From Septoria linicola (Eukaryota > Ascomycota > Dothideomycetes > Mycosphaerellales > Mycosphaerellaceae), in the NCBI GenBank assembly GCA_024114885.1, contig CP099428.1, positions 310,001-374,000 on the forward strand: a DNA stretch of 64,000 bases, given 5' to 3'. The notes beneath the pieces were generated by a model. The model saw only the letters and a list, made by a program, of their open reading frames with translations, was not told the DNA's origin and ran no database searches. The translations under genes and the position numbers were made by a program. Position 1 is the stretch's first letter, and each line of letters opens with the position of its first letter. This document shows positions 1 through 11,974 of the stretch, piece after piece.

Positions 1-2
1 TA

Positions 3-80
3 TTTGAGGCATTGACGGCGAATCGGAAGGAGGCGCCTATTGTGAAGGGGTTTGAGAGGTTGGGATTGTTGGAGAGGTAG
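3..80 (+). CDS. 3' end of an unidentified gene (partial)
   Basis: An open frame enters the window and closes at a TAG at 78-80, giving 25 codons that end in the residues KGFERLGLLER. The composition (charged, helical-looking) is protein-like, but the piece is too short to name a family. It could be the last exon of a gene lying to the left. The following 1.5 kb has no convincing exon, which supports a gene end here. The call rests only on frame and composition. Confidence 0.35.
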   Translation, partial: FEALTANRKEAPIVKGFERLGLLER

Positions 81-1610
81 ATGAGCGATTCTAGAGACAG
101 ATAGACTTGGCAGCTCGTAACATCCATACTTCTGAACGATGGGCAACTGTGTTTTTGCAAGCTCTTTTGAGTTCCCGCAGCTCATATCTCTGCTGCTATC
201 ATCAGAATGCAGGGCGATGTACTGACAGCATGAAATGTAAGCGTATGTTCCACAATGCCTCTCGTCCTGCACCGGTTCTGCGGATGCACATCTCAAGGAA
301 TTCGCGCTGTATTGATCTAGCCATATCGGGTTATGCTCCTATCTCGTTTACTCCGCAAAGTCTCCTGCTCGAGTTACTCACCCATTCTTCTTCACCACTT
401 CGGTCTAGCCTCCTGCATAACTTCGCTTGCTCTTCTAGGAGACTGGCATATGGTACTACTCAATTATGATCCGGCGATGGTATCGAAGTGGACTCTGCAT
501 AGACCGTGGGTGGCCGTGGGCGAATGTGGCTGATGGCCAGACTTCGAGGAGATGCTCGTCTCAATGCGCTCACTGAGTAGCCTGCCATGCCGTACAACTA
601 CGTCCACTATCTTGCGTCCGGTTTCGTATATGGTCTTCGAGCTTGAGTTCACGATGTTCGACCTTGAGCAGACTGCGCTAACGGCTGCTGTAAGAGTGGC
701 AAAAGCAGCGGATGATTCAAAGAGATGAGTCGAAAGGTGACCGTGTACTCAAGCGCATGTGCTGCAATCTATCTATGTGCGCGATATGATACCATGCAAT
801 ATTAGAGACCATCGTGCGGCCACCTCGTGCACTATAATGCATCTCTCAAACGAGTTTTCACATCTGGGACCCTTCGGACCTTCTTAGACATCTTGGCTGC
901 ATTTACTGACCTTACCTAACTACGATCTCGTACTCGGTGTACGCGAAAGGCCTATTAGGTGGTAGCATCTTTGCAGCAACAGACATTCTCGGAAGCGAAA
1001 CGTCTGTATTAGCTCAACGTAGTAGCTGATTTCGTCTAATTAGAACCTCTTGGCTTCCTCATCCGGAATATGGACTCGATGCAGCTATACGATGATGGCT
1101 TGCGCTACCGTACCGCACGTGGGCTCCACGAGGATTGCGGCCCTTAGACCGCTCGCAAAGGTCCGGCAGATCTTGCGTCCTGTGGTTGTCTAACAGCACG
1201 TTGGTCTTCTGGCTTATAACGTCCAGCATGGCCTGACCTGTGCCAAGGACTCGCCTTCGACGTCTGGACTCGAACGCTACGCCTGGACGCCAAAATCTGC
1301 ACCTAGCCATCTGTACCTCTCCGACGAAGCAATGTCCGCCATGAATGATATATGTTCGCTTGCACAGAGCAGCGACGGGCGAGACGTTAGCCATCTGCAC
1401 CTACTTACGCCTACCAGCTCACGCTGTGAATATGATATTCAGTCATCGCTTGCGATGTCCAACAAAGGACAAAGTTGTCATGCATGGCTGAGTCTCTATG
1501 TTCACCTCAGCTTCTTCTCCTCGTGTGGGTGTGGCACAAATGGCATACAAATGCACCAGCAAAGCCAGTCTTTCGAGCTGCTGATCATTTCATCTCTACT
1601 CATTTCAGCT
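81..1610. other. Intergenic stretch, no gene recognised
   Basis: Open frames here are short, overlap on both strands and show no domain, signal peptide or plausible splice structure. The last 100-200 bases before 1611 presumably hold the promoter of the PAN-domain gene; no clear TATA box was found. Confidence 0.5.
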
Positions 1611-3927
1611 ATGCAGATTCTCCAACTAACACTGGTAATTGGTGCGGCATCAGCCAATCCGCTCGGACTCTTCGAACGACAAGCTCCTGCAGCATGTACA
1701 GCAACATATCTACCTAGCTGTACTGGCGCGGCAAGCACCTCTGCCAGAGCTTGGTGCGCATCTCAGGGCTTTGGTAAAGCTTCAGCCACTGTCACCCGAA
1801 CAAATGTCAACTACAGGTATGGACCGGCAATTACTCTGCCAGCCAGTCTCCAGCTAACAGCATGTGCAGAACTGTTGGAAGTACTGTTACAACATATACA
1901 TCTACCTTGACGGTTACAGCGCGGACAAGTACCAGAACAGTCAGCTCGTAAGTGTATGCTCGCTCGGGTCGTCTACCTTGGCTAACGAGCTGCTATAGCG
2001 TCCGTACTGTTGTCACGACGAGCACGACTACTGGCCCCACGACTGTTGACCGGACCTCGATCATACCGGTCACAGGCAGAGCCTCAGCTTTCCCTGTATA
2101 TATACCGGCACAGGCACCCACTCCTGAGATAGAATCACTCACTGAGACCACAAGTTCGATGAGAAACATCGACACACCAATCTCAACGAGCAGTGTGCCT
2201 AGTTCGACTTCGTCCGCACCACCGGCACCAACCTTCACGTGGCAACCACGTGCAAAGCCCGACGGGTGTGTGGAAGAGTCACGACACGTCTATGCCGACT
2301 CCAACGGGCAAGCCTATGAGTACATTCGCTGCAAGGGTCATGGTGATTCGATCATCAACCAGGGTAATCGCTACGCTGGTGTGTCGGTGACGAGCTTCGA
2401 GCAGTGTGCACAGTTCTGCCGTTTCAAGGAGAAGTGCAATGGATTCAATTGGCTGGTAAACAATCCTACAGCTTGTAACGTTGTGCTCGAAGGTGTTGGC
2501 CGATTCCAGGCTATCTACAGCACAGACTGGCCTTGGTACTACCATCACCTCGTCAAGATGACCACAGCCCAGCTGGAACAGCAAGTTTCGCCCACGTCGA
2601 CCTCGGCGCCGCCGCAGCAGCCGACATCTGTCGCACCCCCGCCGGGCTGCAGTGCAACACAAGAACAACAGTTCACTGACCACGACGGTGTGCGCCGGGT
2701 GTACAAGTCTTGCTTAGGCTATGCCTACACACCCGGGACTGACAACATCTACCCTCACAAATCTGGTATATCGACACCTGACATTGAGAGCTGCGCAAGG
2801 TTCTGCCGACAGTCTGCAAAGTGTTTCTGATTTAACTACCTGCCAGGGGACCCGACAACATGTAATCTACTTATGAGTGCACCCCAAGTACTTCAGACTG
2901 GACACGGACCAAACTACCCATGGTCATACTACCACTTCACAGGACAGGTGGTCCAATTTGCGGTGGCACGCAAGCGTGAGGTAGATGAGCCTGTGACTCA
3001 TGGAGTCGCCAAACGTCAAGCAACTGCAACAGTGCCCAAACCAGTCTGCGTGCGAGCAACAAATGCCCTGCAGACGACTTCCGCCTGCCGATGTGCAATC
3101 CCATCAACTACTACCACTACCAGCACGTTTACTGCTCAGACCACAACTACCAGGACCATTGTGGTGACTAGCAGAGTGAGTCAAGTCTATATCTTCCTCT
3201 TTCCAATTGCCCGCTAACGAAATCACAGCTCGTCTCAACCACAACCGTGACGCCTACCATCGCAACAACAGTCTTCCGCACAACGACTTTGACGAGGCAA
3301 CGCCAGTCAGCAGTCACAACGACCAGGATGCACACAACAGAATCAACAGTGACCTGGACCCTCGGCGCCACTCCCACCGCGCTCTACATCGCCGACAACT
3401 ACGAAGAGGGCGCACGACATTTCGTCGAGTGGCCCGCTGATGCTGAAGAGATCTACTACCACATTCAATACGACTGGAGCGCCGGAGATGATGAGTGGGC
3501 GCCTACAGTTTTTAACCTCGATGAGGGCCAGACGTTACGGGTCGCCGACTTGGACAATCACAACACCGAAGGTGCTCTAGAGAACTATGTCGTCGTTGGC
3601 AAGAACCACGATGGAGATGGCATGCAGAACGGCAGCCCAACCGATGGCATTCACATCGTCGCTACGCAAGATGGCGGTGGCAATGATGCTGTGCAGTGCA
3701 GGATCGAGCCGACTGAAGATGATCAGTGCGCTTTGCTTTGTTCATCTGGCAGCTATACTGTCAACTCCAGAGATGGCGATGGTTTGTGGAATCTCATGTC
3801 TAATGGCACGGAGTGGCAGTTCACCAACTATGTGTTTGCTGCTAATGTTGAGCTGGAGGAGCGAAGTGCGTTTCGAGAGAGGGAGATGGAGATGAGGAGG
3901 GCTGTTGTCAAGGCGAAGCAGAATTGA
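1611..3927 (+). pseudogene. Secreted PAN/Apple-domain surface protein, interrupted by an in-frame TGA
   Basis: Proposed exons are 1611-1816, 1861-1947, 1999-3175 and 3229-3927; the frame is continuous over 723 codons except for a TGA at 2828-2830. The start Met opens a signal peptide (hydrophobic MQILQLTLVIGAASA). A Thr/Ser-rich linker follows, then two Cys-containing PAN/Apple-like repeats: the first has ...CNGFNW... and the second ...KCF(stop)FNY.... A second Thr-rich tract follows, and then an acidic C-terminal domain. The stop sits where the first repeat has the conserved Gly of NGFNW, so the second repeat is cut. Termination there would leave about 374 residues, yet the downstream frame stays open and protein-like through a well-formed intron (3176-3228), so the lesion looks recent. 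PAN/Apple modules in fungi bind carbohydrate or protein at the surface; the role here is inferred. A sequencing error is possible. Confidence 0.7.
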
Positions 3928-4034
3928 GTAGTCGACTGTTGCAGCGATGAGAACCACTTCCCGATACTGTCGTACAGCTTAAAGTGCCTCAATTGTCAAT
4001 CCTCATATGCTCCACTTATGTCCAAAAGCAGGAT

Positions 4035-5766
4035 TTAGTCCACTCTGTCCAGCCGATCGACAGTAATCTCCTTGCTGTCACCATGCGCATTACCTGACCC
4101 GTCAGAAACGACCACATCCGTGCCGCCGATAGCATCTCGAATATGCAACACAACCTTGGGTCCAGTGAACAGCCGATCAATCTGCTCGAGGGAAAGATTG
4201 CGTGTCTCAGGATAGAAGAAGTAGATCAACGGCAGAAAGCAAGCATTGAAGATAGCGAAGTAGATGTACGTCCTGTATCCAATGCTCTTAATGCTCACGG
4301 GCGTGATCTCCACAACCAGGAAAGTGAAGATCCAATTACTGGCGCTCGCCAAACTGGCAGCTTTCGTTCGGATCGCAAGTGGCGCGTACTCGGCGGGCAG
4401 TAGCCATGGGATCGCAAGGAGACCGATTGCGAAGAAGAAATTGAACAAGAAGAGCATAATTGTGGCCACGATTCCGGATGAGGTTGAGCCATCGTAGACT
4501 GTGCCGGCGAGGATGGCCATGCAGCAGGCTTGACCGGCGCAGGCGAAGAGCATGAGTTTGCGACGGCCGAGACGATCGAGGATCCAGATCGGTGGGAGGG
4601 AGGAGAAGAAGTAGGCGATTCCGTTGAAGCCGGCGAGAAGGAGGGAGAGCGAGTGGGATAGACCGACGGATTGCTGGAAGATGACTGGGGCGTAGTATGT
4701 GATCAGGTCTATAGTGATTAGTGAGGGCGGCGAAATTGAGTACTTTGACACCCACTAATTCCGGAAAGCTGCTGCATGAATTGGCCACCAATACCAAGAA
4801 GTGTTCGGTATCTGAAGCGTTGGCCACCATCCTTGACCAGAGCCTTGAAACCATTGCCGGCAGCGGCAGCACGTTCCTCTTCTATGGCATGCTGGATGTC
4901 TGCGAGATCGTGGCTGACAGAGTCTTCCACCTCAAAGTGTAGGCGCAAGCGCGACAGGATCTCGCGAGCCTCCTCGTATCGATCGTGTGCGACGAGCCTG
5001 TTTTCGTCAGCCAATTTCAACCCACTGAGCTTGTGTGCCGAAGATGCTTACCATCTCGGAGACTCTGGACATGCAAAAAGTCCGAAGAACGTTACAATTG
5101 CAAAGAGGATCTGCAGTGCCAGAGGGAAACGGAATTGCGACTCATTCTCGACAAAGGACATTCCATAATCGACCCAATATGCGGTTGCAACGCCGAAGAT
5201 GTTGATCGCGAGCTCAATTGATAGACCTTTGCCTCGCTTCTCAGCTTTCATGAGCTCAGAATGCCAGACAGCTGGACATAGTCAGTAGAGTAACGAGAGT
5301 TCTGTCGATCGTGCACATACGTATAGTACTCGTGTTGATGCCATTTCCCAGTCCAGCCACGATGCGTCCGACGATCATTTGTGGTATGCCGTATGCGCTC
5401 GCCTGCAGAGCAGCTCCAATGCTGAGGATGATACAGCCAAGCCATATACATCGCCTCCGACCCAGCCACTCTCCGGCGAATAAACAGAAGATACTGCCAA
5501 AGAAGCATCCTATCTCATAGATCGCCACGACAGTGCCTTGCAACGATGACGATCCATTGCCTGTGTCTGTTGTATCGATTTCGGGAAATTGCTTGGTGAA
5601 CGCAACGCCTGTGAGAAGGCCAGACATTACACCTAGGCATCTCGTCAACTTTGAGCACTACTTCGCTCAACAACAATTGCCGACCTTGATCATATCCGAA
5701 AAGCAGGAATCCTGATCCTGCCACGGCCGTGATGGCCCAGTTGAGTAGGCGTCCAGACAAGGGCAT
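4035..5766 (-). CDS. MFS sugar transporter (hexose-transporter family)
   Basis: Five exons read from right to left: 5766-5685, 5632-5321, 5271-5052, 4997-4756 and 4708-4035, giving 509 residues, normal for the family. Landmarks in order: FGYDQGVMSG in the first membrane segment, the loop GEWLGRRRCIWLGC, the PVWHSE motif, the PESPRWL motif, QQLSGINLITYYAP, then GRRKLM, and the C-terminal PETRNLSLEQID signature. Twelve membrane helices are expected. The fourth intron was placed with donor GTGGGT so that GINLITYY is restored; a tempting 27-nt intron at 5051-5025 was rejected in favour of a 54-nt one. The gene moves sugars or related polyols by proton symport at the plasma membrane; the substrate cannot be told from sequence. 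It is divergent from the acyl-CoA ligase gene and convergent with the PAN gene, 107 bases away. Confidence 0.93.
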
Positions 5767-6655
5767 CTTGAGCAGTTGAAGCGACGAAAATCAGCAAGCA
5801 TACTCTCAGTGTACCGGGTCTGCTCTATATGTATTAGGCTCGTGTGCTGCAGGATATCTGCCCATGGGTGCCCACATGGCGGGATCCATGTCAATTTCTG
5901 GGGCAATGATGGAGTAGTTAGTGTGGGTTGTGTAACAGACCTCAGCCCATGTCCGGCGCGTCAAGAGACTTCATTCATATCGTCTCGCTTTGATGGTGCG
6001 CACACTTGACGGCCCGACAAGCTGGGGAAATGTTCGGCATTGCATGCGCTGCATCATCGCCATTGATACGGCAGAAACGGCTGCGGAACATGAGCGTACT
6101 TGATCTTGAGCTCTGACGAACGCTTTCGACTTTTGGTATACCGACAAGGATATGGAAAGACTTCATATGCCGAAATTGAGCCTGGCGCTACCCTTTGTGG
6201 TCATTGCGAAGGCCTACTTGATGGGTAAGGCAGCTGGATGCGCTGAGCATCGTTCCATGACTGCGCAGCATACGATTCAGTCTGAGCGCCACATGACGGC
6301 ACGTCGACTGTCAGACAACACTGGACAAATAGTGTGTCAGCCGTTGTCAGTTTCTGAGCATGTTGAGCAGGAACTGTACAGCTTGGATCTTGCAAAGGAG
6401 AAACACGCGAGAGCCTGAGGACAACCAGCCTTGGCGGTCGCGACGATCTGGTGATGCTTCTTCGAAAGCTCCCCCTCGCTCCGCAGAGCCGAGGGCAAAC
6501 GTTGCGCGTGGCCGATCGCGTCGACATCAAGTGGTCCGGAGCCTCATCGCTACAATGTCTGGTTTATCGTCACGAAAGATCGAGTGTTCTTATCGAACTC
6601 CAAAGACTCCCGTCCGTGATACAGAAAGGCACACGCCTTGAAACCCCATATAAAT
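5767..6655. promoter_or_regulatory. Shared upstream region of sugar transporter (-) and CoA ligase (+)
   Basis: This 889-base divergent spacer holds no convincing gene. An AT-rich TATAAAT-like run lies at about 6649-6655, directly against the ligase ATG at 6656. That is too close to act as a TATA box for this start, so it is probably part of the leader. No other site is supported. Confidence 0.4.
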
Positions 6656-8532
6656 ATGCCGACCAAGTCATCATTTCCTGATGTTACAATACCCAGTGTC
6701 GACATTTGGGCATTCATGTTCGATCGAAAGGACCGAGACTTTGCAGATGACAAGAGTATGCCAAGATACAGCAAGTTGTGATCGAGAGGCTGACATTCCT
6801 AGTCATCTATCGTTCCGCCACGAATCCTAGCAGATCATACACGTATACAGAGATTAAGGCCGCCGCCACGGCCTTTGGAGAAGGCCTATGTAACTTGTGG
6901 GACTGGCAGCGTGGAGACGTGCTGAACATCTACGCGCCTAATGATGTTGATGTTGGACCAGTCATCTTCGGTGTCTTCTTCGCAGGAGGCATCGTGTCTC
7001 CTGCAAATCCTGGTTACTCATCAGATGAACTGGCTTTCCAATTGAAGAATTCTGATACTAAGGCCATCGTGACCACCAAGGCATTCCTACCTGCAGCTAT
7101 GAAAGCAGCAAAGGACGCTGGCATTGATCAAGACAGGGTCATCCTTCTCGGCGAAGAGAAAGACGAGACGCATCGAGTAAAGCACTGGACAAATATCCGC
7201 AAGACATCAGGAGCCCAACGATATCGAAGGCGCAAAGTCAAAGACCCAAGCAGAGACCTCGCATTTCTTGTCTATTCCTCGGGCACTACGTGAGTCAAGT
7301 CTCTGTCCATTCGGCCACATGCTTCAAGATGCATGACAGGCTGGTCTGAGATCGCTTCCATGCTTACTTGCTCTAGGGGTCTACCAAAGGGCGTCATGCT
7401 CTCGCACAGCAATATTGTCGCGGACCTGACTCAGATCGCCGGCTCCGTAGGTACGGCCTACAGAAGTGGCGACGACAAAATCCTTGGCGTGCTTCCTTTC
7501 TTCCACATCTATGGACTTACGGGTCTGGTACATCAGCCGCTGCATCGTGGTGTCGAGCTTGTGGTTATGCCTGCCTTTGATCTCAAGCTCTTCCTGGACA
7601 CCATTCAGACTCACAAGATCACCTTTATATACGTTGCACCTCCAGTCATTGTTCGTCTTGCAAGAGATGAAATGGTCAGGAACTATGATCTGAGCAGTGT
7701 AAAGATGATTACTTCCGGCGCTGCACCATTGACAAGGGAACTGGTCGACACGGTTCACAAAAAGTACAACATCAAGATCAACCAGGCGTACGGTCTTTCG
7801 GAGACGAGCCCTATGACACATACGCAGCCGTGGGATGAGTGGTACTCATCTGTTGGCTCCGTTGGCAAGATCTTCCCGAACATGCTCGCACGCTACGTCA
7901 GTGCCGAGGGCAAAGAACTTGGCCCTGGCGAGACCGGCGAGCTTTGGATGGCAGGCCCAAATATCTTTCAAGGCTACTGGAAGAATGATGCAGCGACACA
8001 AGATTCTGTAGAAGTCGTTGATGGGCACCGGTGGTTCAAGACTGGTGATGTTGGATTTCAGGATGAGAATCACAACTTTTACATTACAGATCGAGTAAAG
8101 GAGCTCATCAAGTATAAAGGCTTTCAGGTAGGCTTCGCTGACGTGGTACCGAACACTTTTGCTGACTTATGGTAGGTCGCGCCAGCAGAGCTTGAAGGAA
8201 AGCTCATGGATCACCCGCTTGTAAACGACATCGCGGTCATCGGAGTGGAAGATAAGGAGCAGCACACTGAAGTCCCGAGAGCGTACATCGTGCATGCTAA
8301 GCTCGGCAAGGACGCCGGCGATACAACGACAGGCTTCCCGACAGGCAGCGCGCAGCAGGATGCGCAAGACATTATTGACTGGACTGCAAAGAAAGTCGCC
8401 AACCACAAACGACTTCGCGGCGGCATTCGATTCATTGAGGAGATACCAAAGAGCGCGAGTGGCAAGATCTTGCGTAGAGTGCTGAAGGAGAGGGTCAAGA
8501 CGGAGACAAGCTCAGGCAAACCGAAGCTATGA
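6656..8532 (+). CDS. 4-coumarate-CoA ligase-like adenylate-forming enzyme
   Basis: Exons 6656-6755, 6803-7289, 7377-8127 and 8176-8532 give 564 residues, the usual length for 4CL-like fungal acyl-CoA synthetases. The phosphate-binding box reads YSSGTTGLPKGVMLSH and is split by the second intron. YGLSET follows, then the hinge motif FKTGDVGF, DRVKELIKYKGFQVAPAELE, and the catalytic lysine in PKSASGKILRR. The enzyme activates a carboxylic acid (aromatic or fatty acid) with ATP and joins it to CoA. The first exon was added because its frame reads VDIWAFMF...DDK and splices into IIYRSATNPSRSYTY, a typical N-terminus. The C-terminus ends PKL, a weak variant of the peroxisomal SKL signal, so a peroxisomal location is possible but unproven. 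Confidence 0.92.
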
Positions 8533-9003
8533 TCCATTACTGATGTCGCAAGCGAAATCTATCGTGTACAGCTCCTCTTGCCCCCTAAAGAATCAACCTA
8601 TCGCCTTCTGCTATCTGCGGACTGCGCAGGTTGAACATTCCAACAGAGTACATCAATTCCTCAGCACGACATGAGGTGAAAGTTAGCGACGCATAGTGCT
8701 GAAGAGTGCCAGATTCCTCCTTACTTCGCTTACAGCCTGGGCACAAATCAGACCTTACAAATCGATCCTTTGCACTGGGTTGACACGCGACATAAGCAGA
8801 CCAATAGCGAGCTTCAGCAGTCCTCCTTGCTAGATCGACGTGTTTTGCCACCAAACTCCAGGAGCGCGTTCTGGATTCGGCTTGCGTGATTGAACGTCGG
8901 CTTATAATGAGAAGTCGCTCAAGGCCCGGTTGTGCATTGACGCTGAGCTGGAGGTCCACGAAGGTTGGAAGTCGGATTACCGGCCTGAGACGACGTTGCA
9001 ACG
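8533..9003. other. Intergenic, no gene recognised
   Basis: This 471-base spacer lies between the CoA ligase and the CBM/adhesin-like gene. It probably carries the ligase terminator and the promoter of the next gene. No distinct motif is supported. Confidence 0.5.
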
Positions 9004-11599
9004 ATGCGGTGCCTCAAGTTGGCCGCCATCATGGCATACTTGAGTGCATCAGCTCGCGCTCAGTCTGCTCTGACAGCGGAGCATAGCAACACCTGCTTGA
9101 AGAGAAGCGTCATAGCCTACACTTCCGAATCCACGACCTATCTGTACCTGCGAACCACAAGTCTACCAGCAACTCCATCATACTGCGCCAACGTCACAAC
9201 GGAGACACTACTGTCGACCGTTTATGGAAGTAATATCACTGTCACGACAACGATCGATCAACAAGCAACAACTACCCCTTCTATTGCACCCGAAAGTGTC
9301 ATCGTGGACTATGATTTTGAACTTGGAAGCGAGCTGCCATTCGATGGCTCTGCAGCTGGTCCTTCAATAGCCGCTGAAGTCGCAACTGCTGGGCCACTAT
9401 CCCCGTATTCTGGGGATAGCTACCTGCTCATTACCTCCAATAACACATCTGCAGCAAGACGACAGCAGCGAAGGCTACGCCTCAAGTCTACAATGTCACA
9501 CAAATGTTCACGGCAACTTCTGGCCAGTTCTATACACTTAATGCATACGCTGCTCAGGCAGCCAATGGAGACGTTGATCCGGACTGCACGCTAACAATCT
9601 GTGCCCAAGATAATTGCGGCTCAGCTGTTGCATTGACGGAGACATATTCACTCTACTCTCAAACGTGGGCAGCGCCCAGCACCGAGGCTAATGCCGTCGC
9701 TTTATACAGTGTGCAGTGTTCCGATGTGGCATATGTGGCATTGGATAATGTCACTGTGGTAGCCAGTCGCAGCCCGCCTCCACCACCGGCCACCGTGACT
9801 CAGTATCTTACCAGAATGTACACTGTTCAGCAGACTGTCTCGGCCTTGAGCCTCCCAGAAGCTCAGCCGGCAACGACGACAATCACTCAGCTAATCACAT
9901 CATACGTCAGCGGCTCCGCCATAGTCTTCACATCTTATGTGCCAACAGTCATTTGGTCGACAGCAACAACTACAGCTCGCGAATTGATTGCGGACACGAA
10001 AATCTTTAGCTTCACCACGACAGAGCAGACGGTGTCGTGGGTGACTGCAACTGCGATCGAGCAAGTCGCGAACACAAAGTTCTTCAACCAGACTGTGTCC
10101 CTAGTCTCGACGACCACCAGTAAGTCGGAACAGCGTGCTGACCTGGCTTGGCTAACAACGTCTAGCGACCATTACTCAGACCTTGAATGCAAGCGTCCTC
10201 CCAGCTATCACTGCGACAGCTACCACCACTCAGTAGGTTACTGAAACTTTCTTGTCTGGTTACCCCGTCCTTCAAGACGTCTCGACTACCACAATATTGA
10301 GCACTGAGGTCCAGACGACCACCGAACCAGCAGTGACGCTCCCGCAAGCAACATATACGCCGCTTCCAGAGACCCAGTATATCACGGTCACTCTCGAACA
10401 ATCCACAATAACAAGCTACATTTCAGTCACGCCTCCGCTAATTACGGAATACGCCACATACACCAAAACTCCTGCAATCCAGACATTGAGCCTTACCGAG
10501 ACTCTTCCTCAAGTGACTGAAACACCTGTTGCCTTGACTGAGACGCTCTTCCAGACATTCACGCCCTACCCAGTCAACCACACCCTGAATGTGGCCTATA
10601 CTCTTCCTCAACCAACGACTCTACTCGAAACCTACACCGAACCAGCCTCGACGTTCTTCGGCACCATAACGGAGACCACGACCCAACATGCATCCTCTTC
10701 TTCGCCGCAGCAACCCTCGCTCTTCATCGCCTCTGGTGTCCCCACAGTAGCTCTCGCCTCGCCCACAGCCATCGTTGGCGATATAAATGGCGCTCCTTTC
10801 GGCTACGATGATTCCGCCTTCCCAGTCAATCTCCCCTTTCCGCTGACACTCTTCGGCCATGCCAGTAGTCAAGTCTATGTCACAACCAATGGCCTCGTAG
10901 GCTGGAATACTGCCGATGGGACATACAGCAATACGGTTCTCCCAACGTCTCGATTCGACACAGCAGCCTTGGCGCTATAGGATGATCTGTACATCTATGG
11001 GGGCACACAACAAGGTATCTACTACCAGATTGATGGTGCTGCGCCTCGACGAGCCGTGACTTTTGGGTTTTACTTAAGTCATTATGCTGGAAATACAGAA
11101 TACTACCAGTTTCCTTAGTAAATCCAACTGACCTCACCGAGTACGATGACTCTCGTCAATCAGCCAAACCACCTTGCTGACGAGATGTACCCTTCTAGTA
11201 TCGTTCAGCGAAGCCTTCCCAAACACCGTCACGTACCAATACCTCAACGTTTCTGATCACGGAGGAAGCGCCACCGTAGGTGTCCAGAGCAGGACTGGAG
11301 AGTACCATGTAGCCATGACTTATTCGACAAATGACTAATTGAGGTTTCTCTTAGCTGGCAACTTATTCGGACAGTACTCCTTCAACCAAGCCATCGTCTA
11401 TTCGGGCATGCAGATGACTTGGTGCACAAGTAATATATCCACGCCAGCTGCTAGCTACTACTTGAGCAATCCCGGAGACAGGACTGCCCGTACCGTGGCA
11501 AATTCTTTCGCTGGTAGAACATGGGAAGAGGCGGTCGGGAGCAAGAAAACGAGGCTGAACCAGTGGCTCGAAGCTGCGAGTGAATTGTTGAAGCGGTGA
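9004..11599 (+). pseudogene. Decayed CBM/adhesin-like cell-surface protein gene
   Basis: The frame starts with a signal peptide (MRCLKLAAIMAYLSASARAQ). A domain of CBM-CenC type follows (VDYDFELGSELPF... SYLLITS... VYNVTQMFTATSGQFYTLNAYA). Next comes a long Thr/Ser/Val-rich repeat region, and then a globular C-terminal domain (DINGAPFGYDD... VYVTTNGLVGWNT... IVYSGMQMTW). Damage: the frame slips twice near 9452-9490, as if single bases were inserted. After a normal intron at 10120-10165 there is a TAG at 10234-10236 where ACTCAG precedes it. A second TAG at 10978-10980 stands where a Trp is expected before DDLYIYGG. Beyond 11116 the pieces (FSEAFPNTVTYQYLNVSDHGG, then FGQYSFNQAIVYSGM) lie in a different frame and the joins could not be resolved. 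Such proteins are secreted, heavily O-glycosylated and wall-associated. This copy is probably not functional. Confidence 0.72.
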
Positions 11600-11974
11600 T
11601 GAGGGAGAAAATCTGGTGTGCACAAGCACGCCATAGCGACGGAGGGAGTGGTCAAGGTCAATGCCAGAAGCGGGAGATGGCTTGAAACTCTCTTTGACGC
11701 ACAGCTGCAGCAGATGTTGGAGAGCATACCAAGAACATGGCTATACCGAGGGTAGGGCGCTGTCACGTGTAAGCCCCACGCTAGGCCAGGCTTGGGTAAA
11801 AGATAGGCATACCATGTTTGGTTCTGTTGCTAATATTCGCAAGTCTCGCTAAAGCTGTCGTACTAGGACGATCTCTCTGTCAAGTATGTCTTCTTATACG
11901 GCTGGTCTCGCACATCATGATGTTTTTGTAGTCCAATTCCGCCAAGCTTGAGACATTTGGCACCTGGCTGCATT
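11600..11974. promoter_or_regulatory. Upstream region of the ammonium transporter
   Basis: The 375-base spacer contains one AGATAG at 11801-11806, matching the HGATAR consensus of AreA/NIT2 GATA factors that govern nitrogen-catabolite genes, and one E-box CACGTG at about 11764-11769. GATA control of Mep genes is known in fungi; a single match is weak evidence by itself. Confidence 0.3.

Noticed and set aside
2801..2847. Intron that would skip the TGA of the PAN gene
   Set aside because: The available GT and AG pairs do not keep the reading frame and would soon meet another stop.
5025..5051. 27-nt intron in the sugar transporter
   Set aside because: Too short to splice. A 54-nt alternative ending at 4998 restores PESPRWLVAHDRYEEA with a proper branch site.
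4035..8532. Secondary-metabolite cluster around the CoA ligase
   Set aside because: Only a sugar transporter and a single ligase are present; no polyketide, peptide or terpene synthase is nearby.
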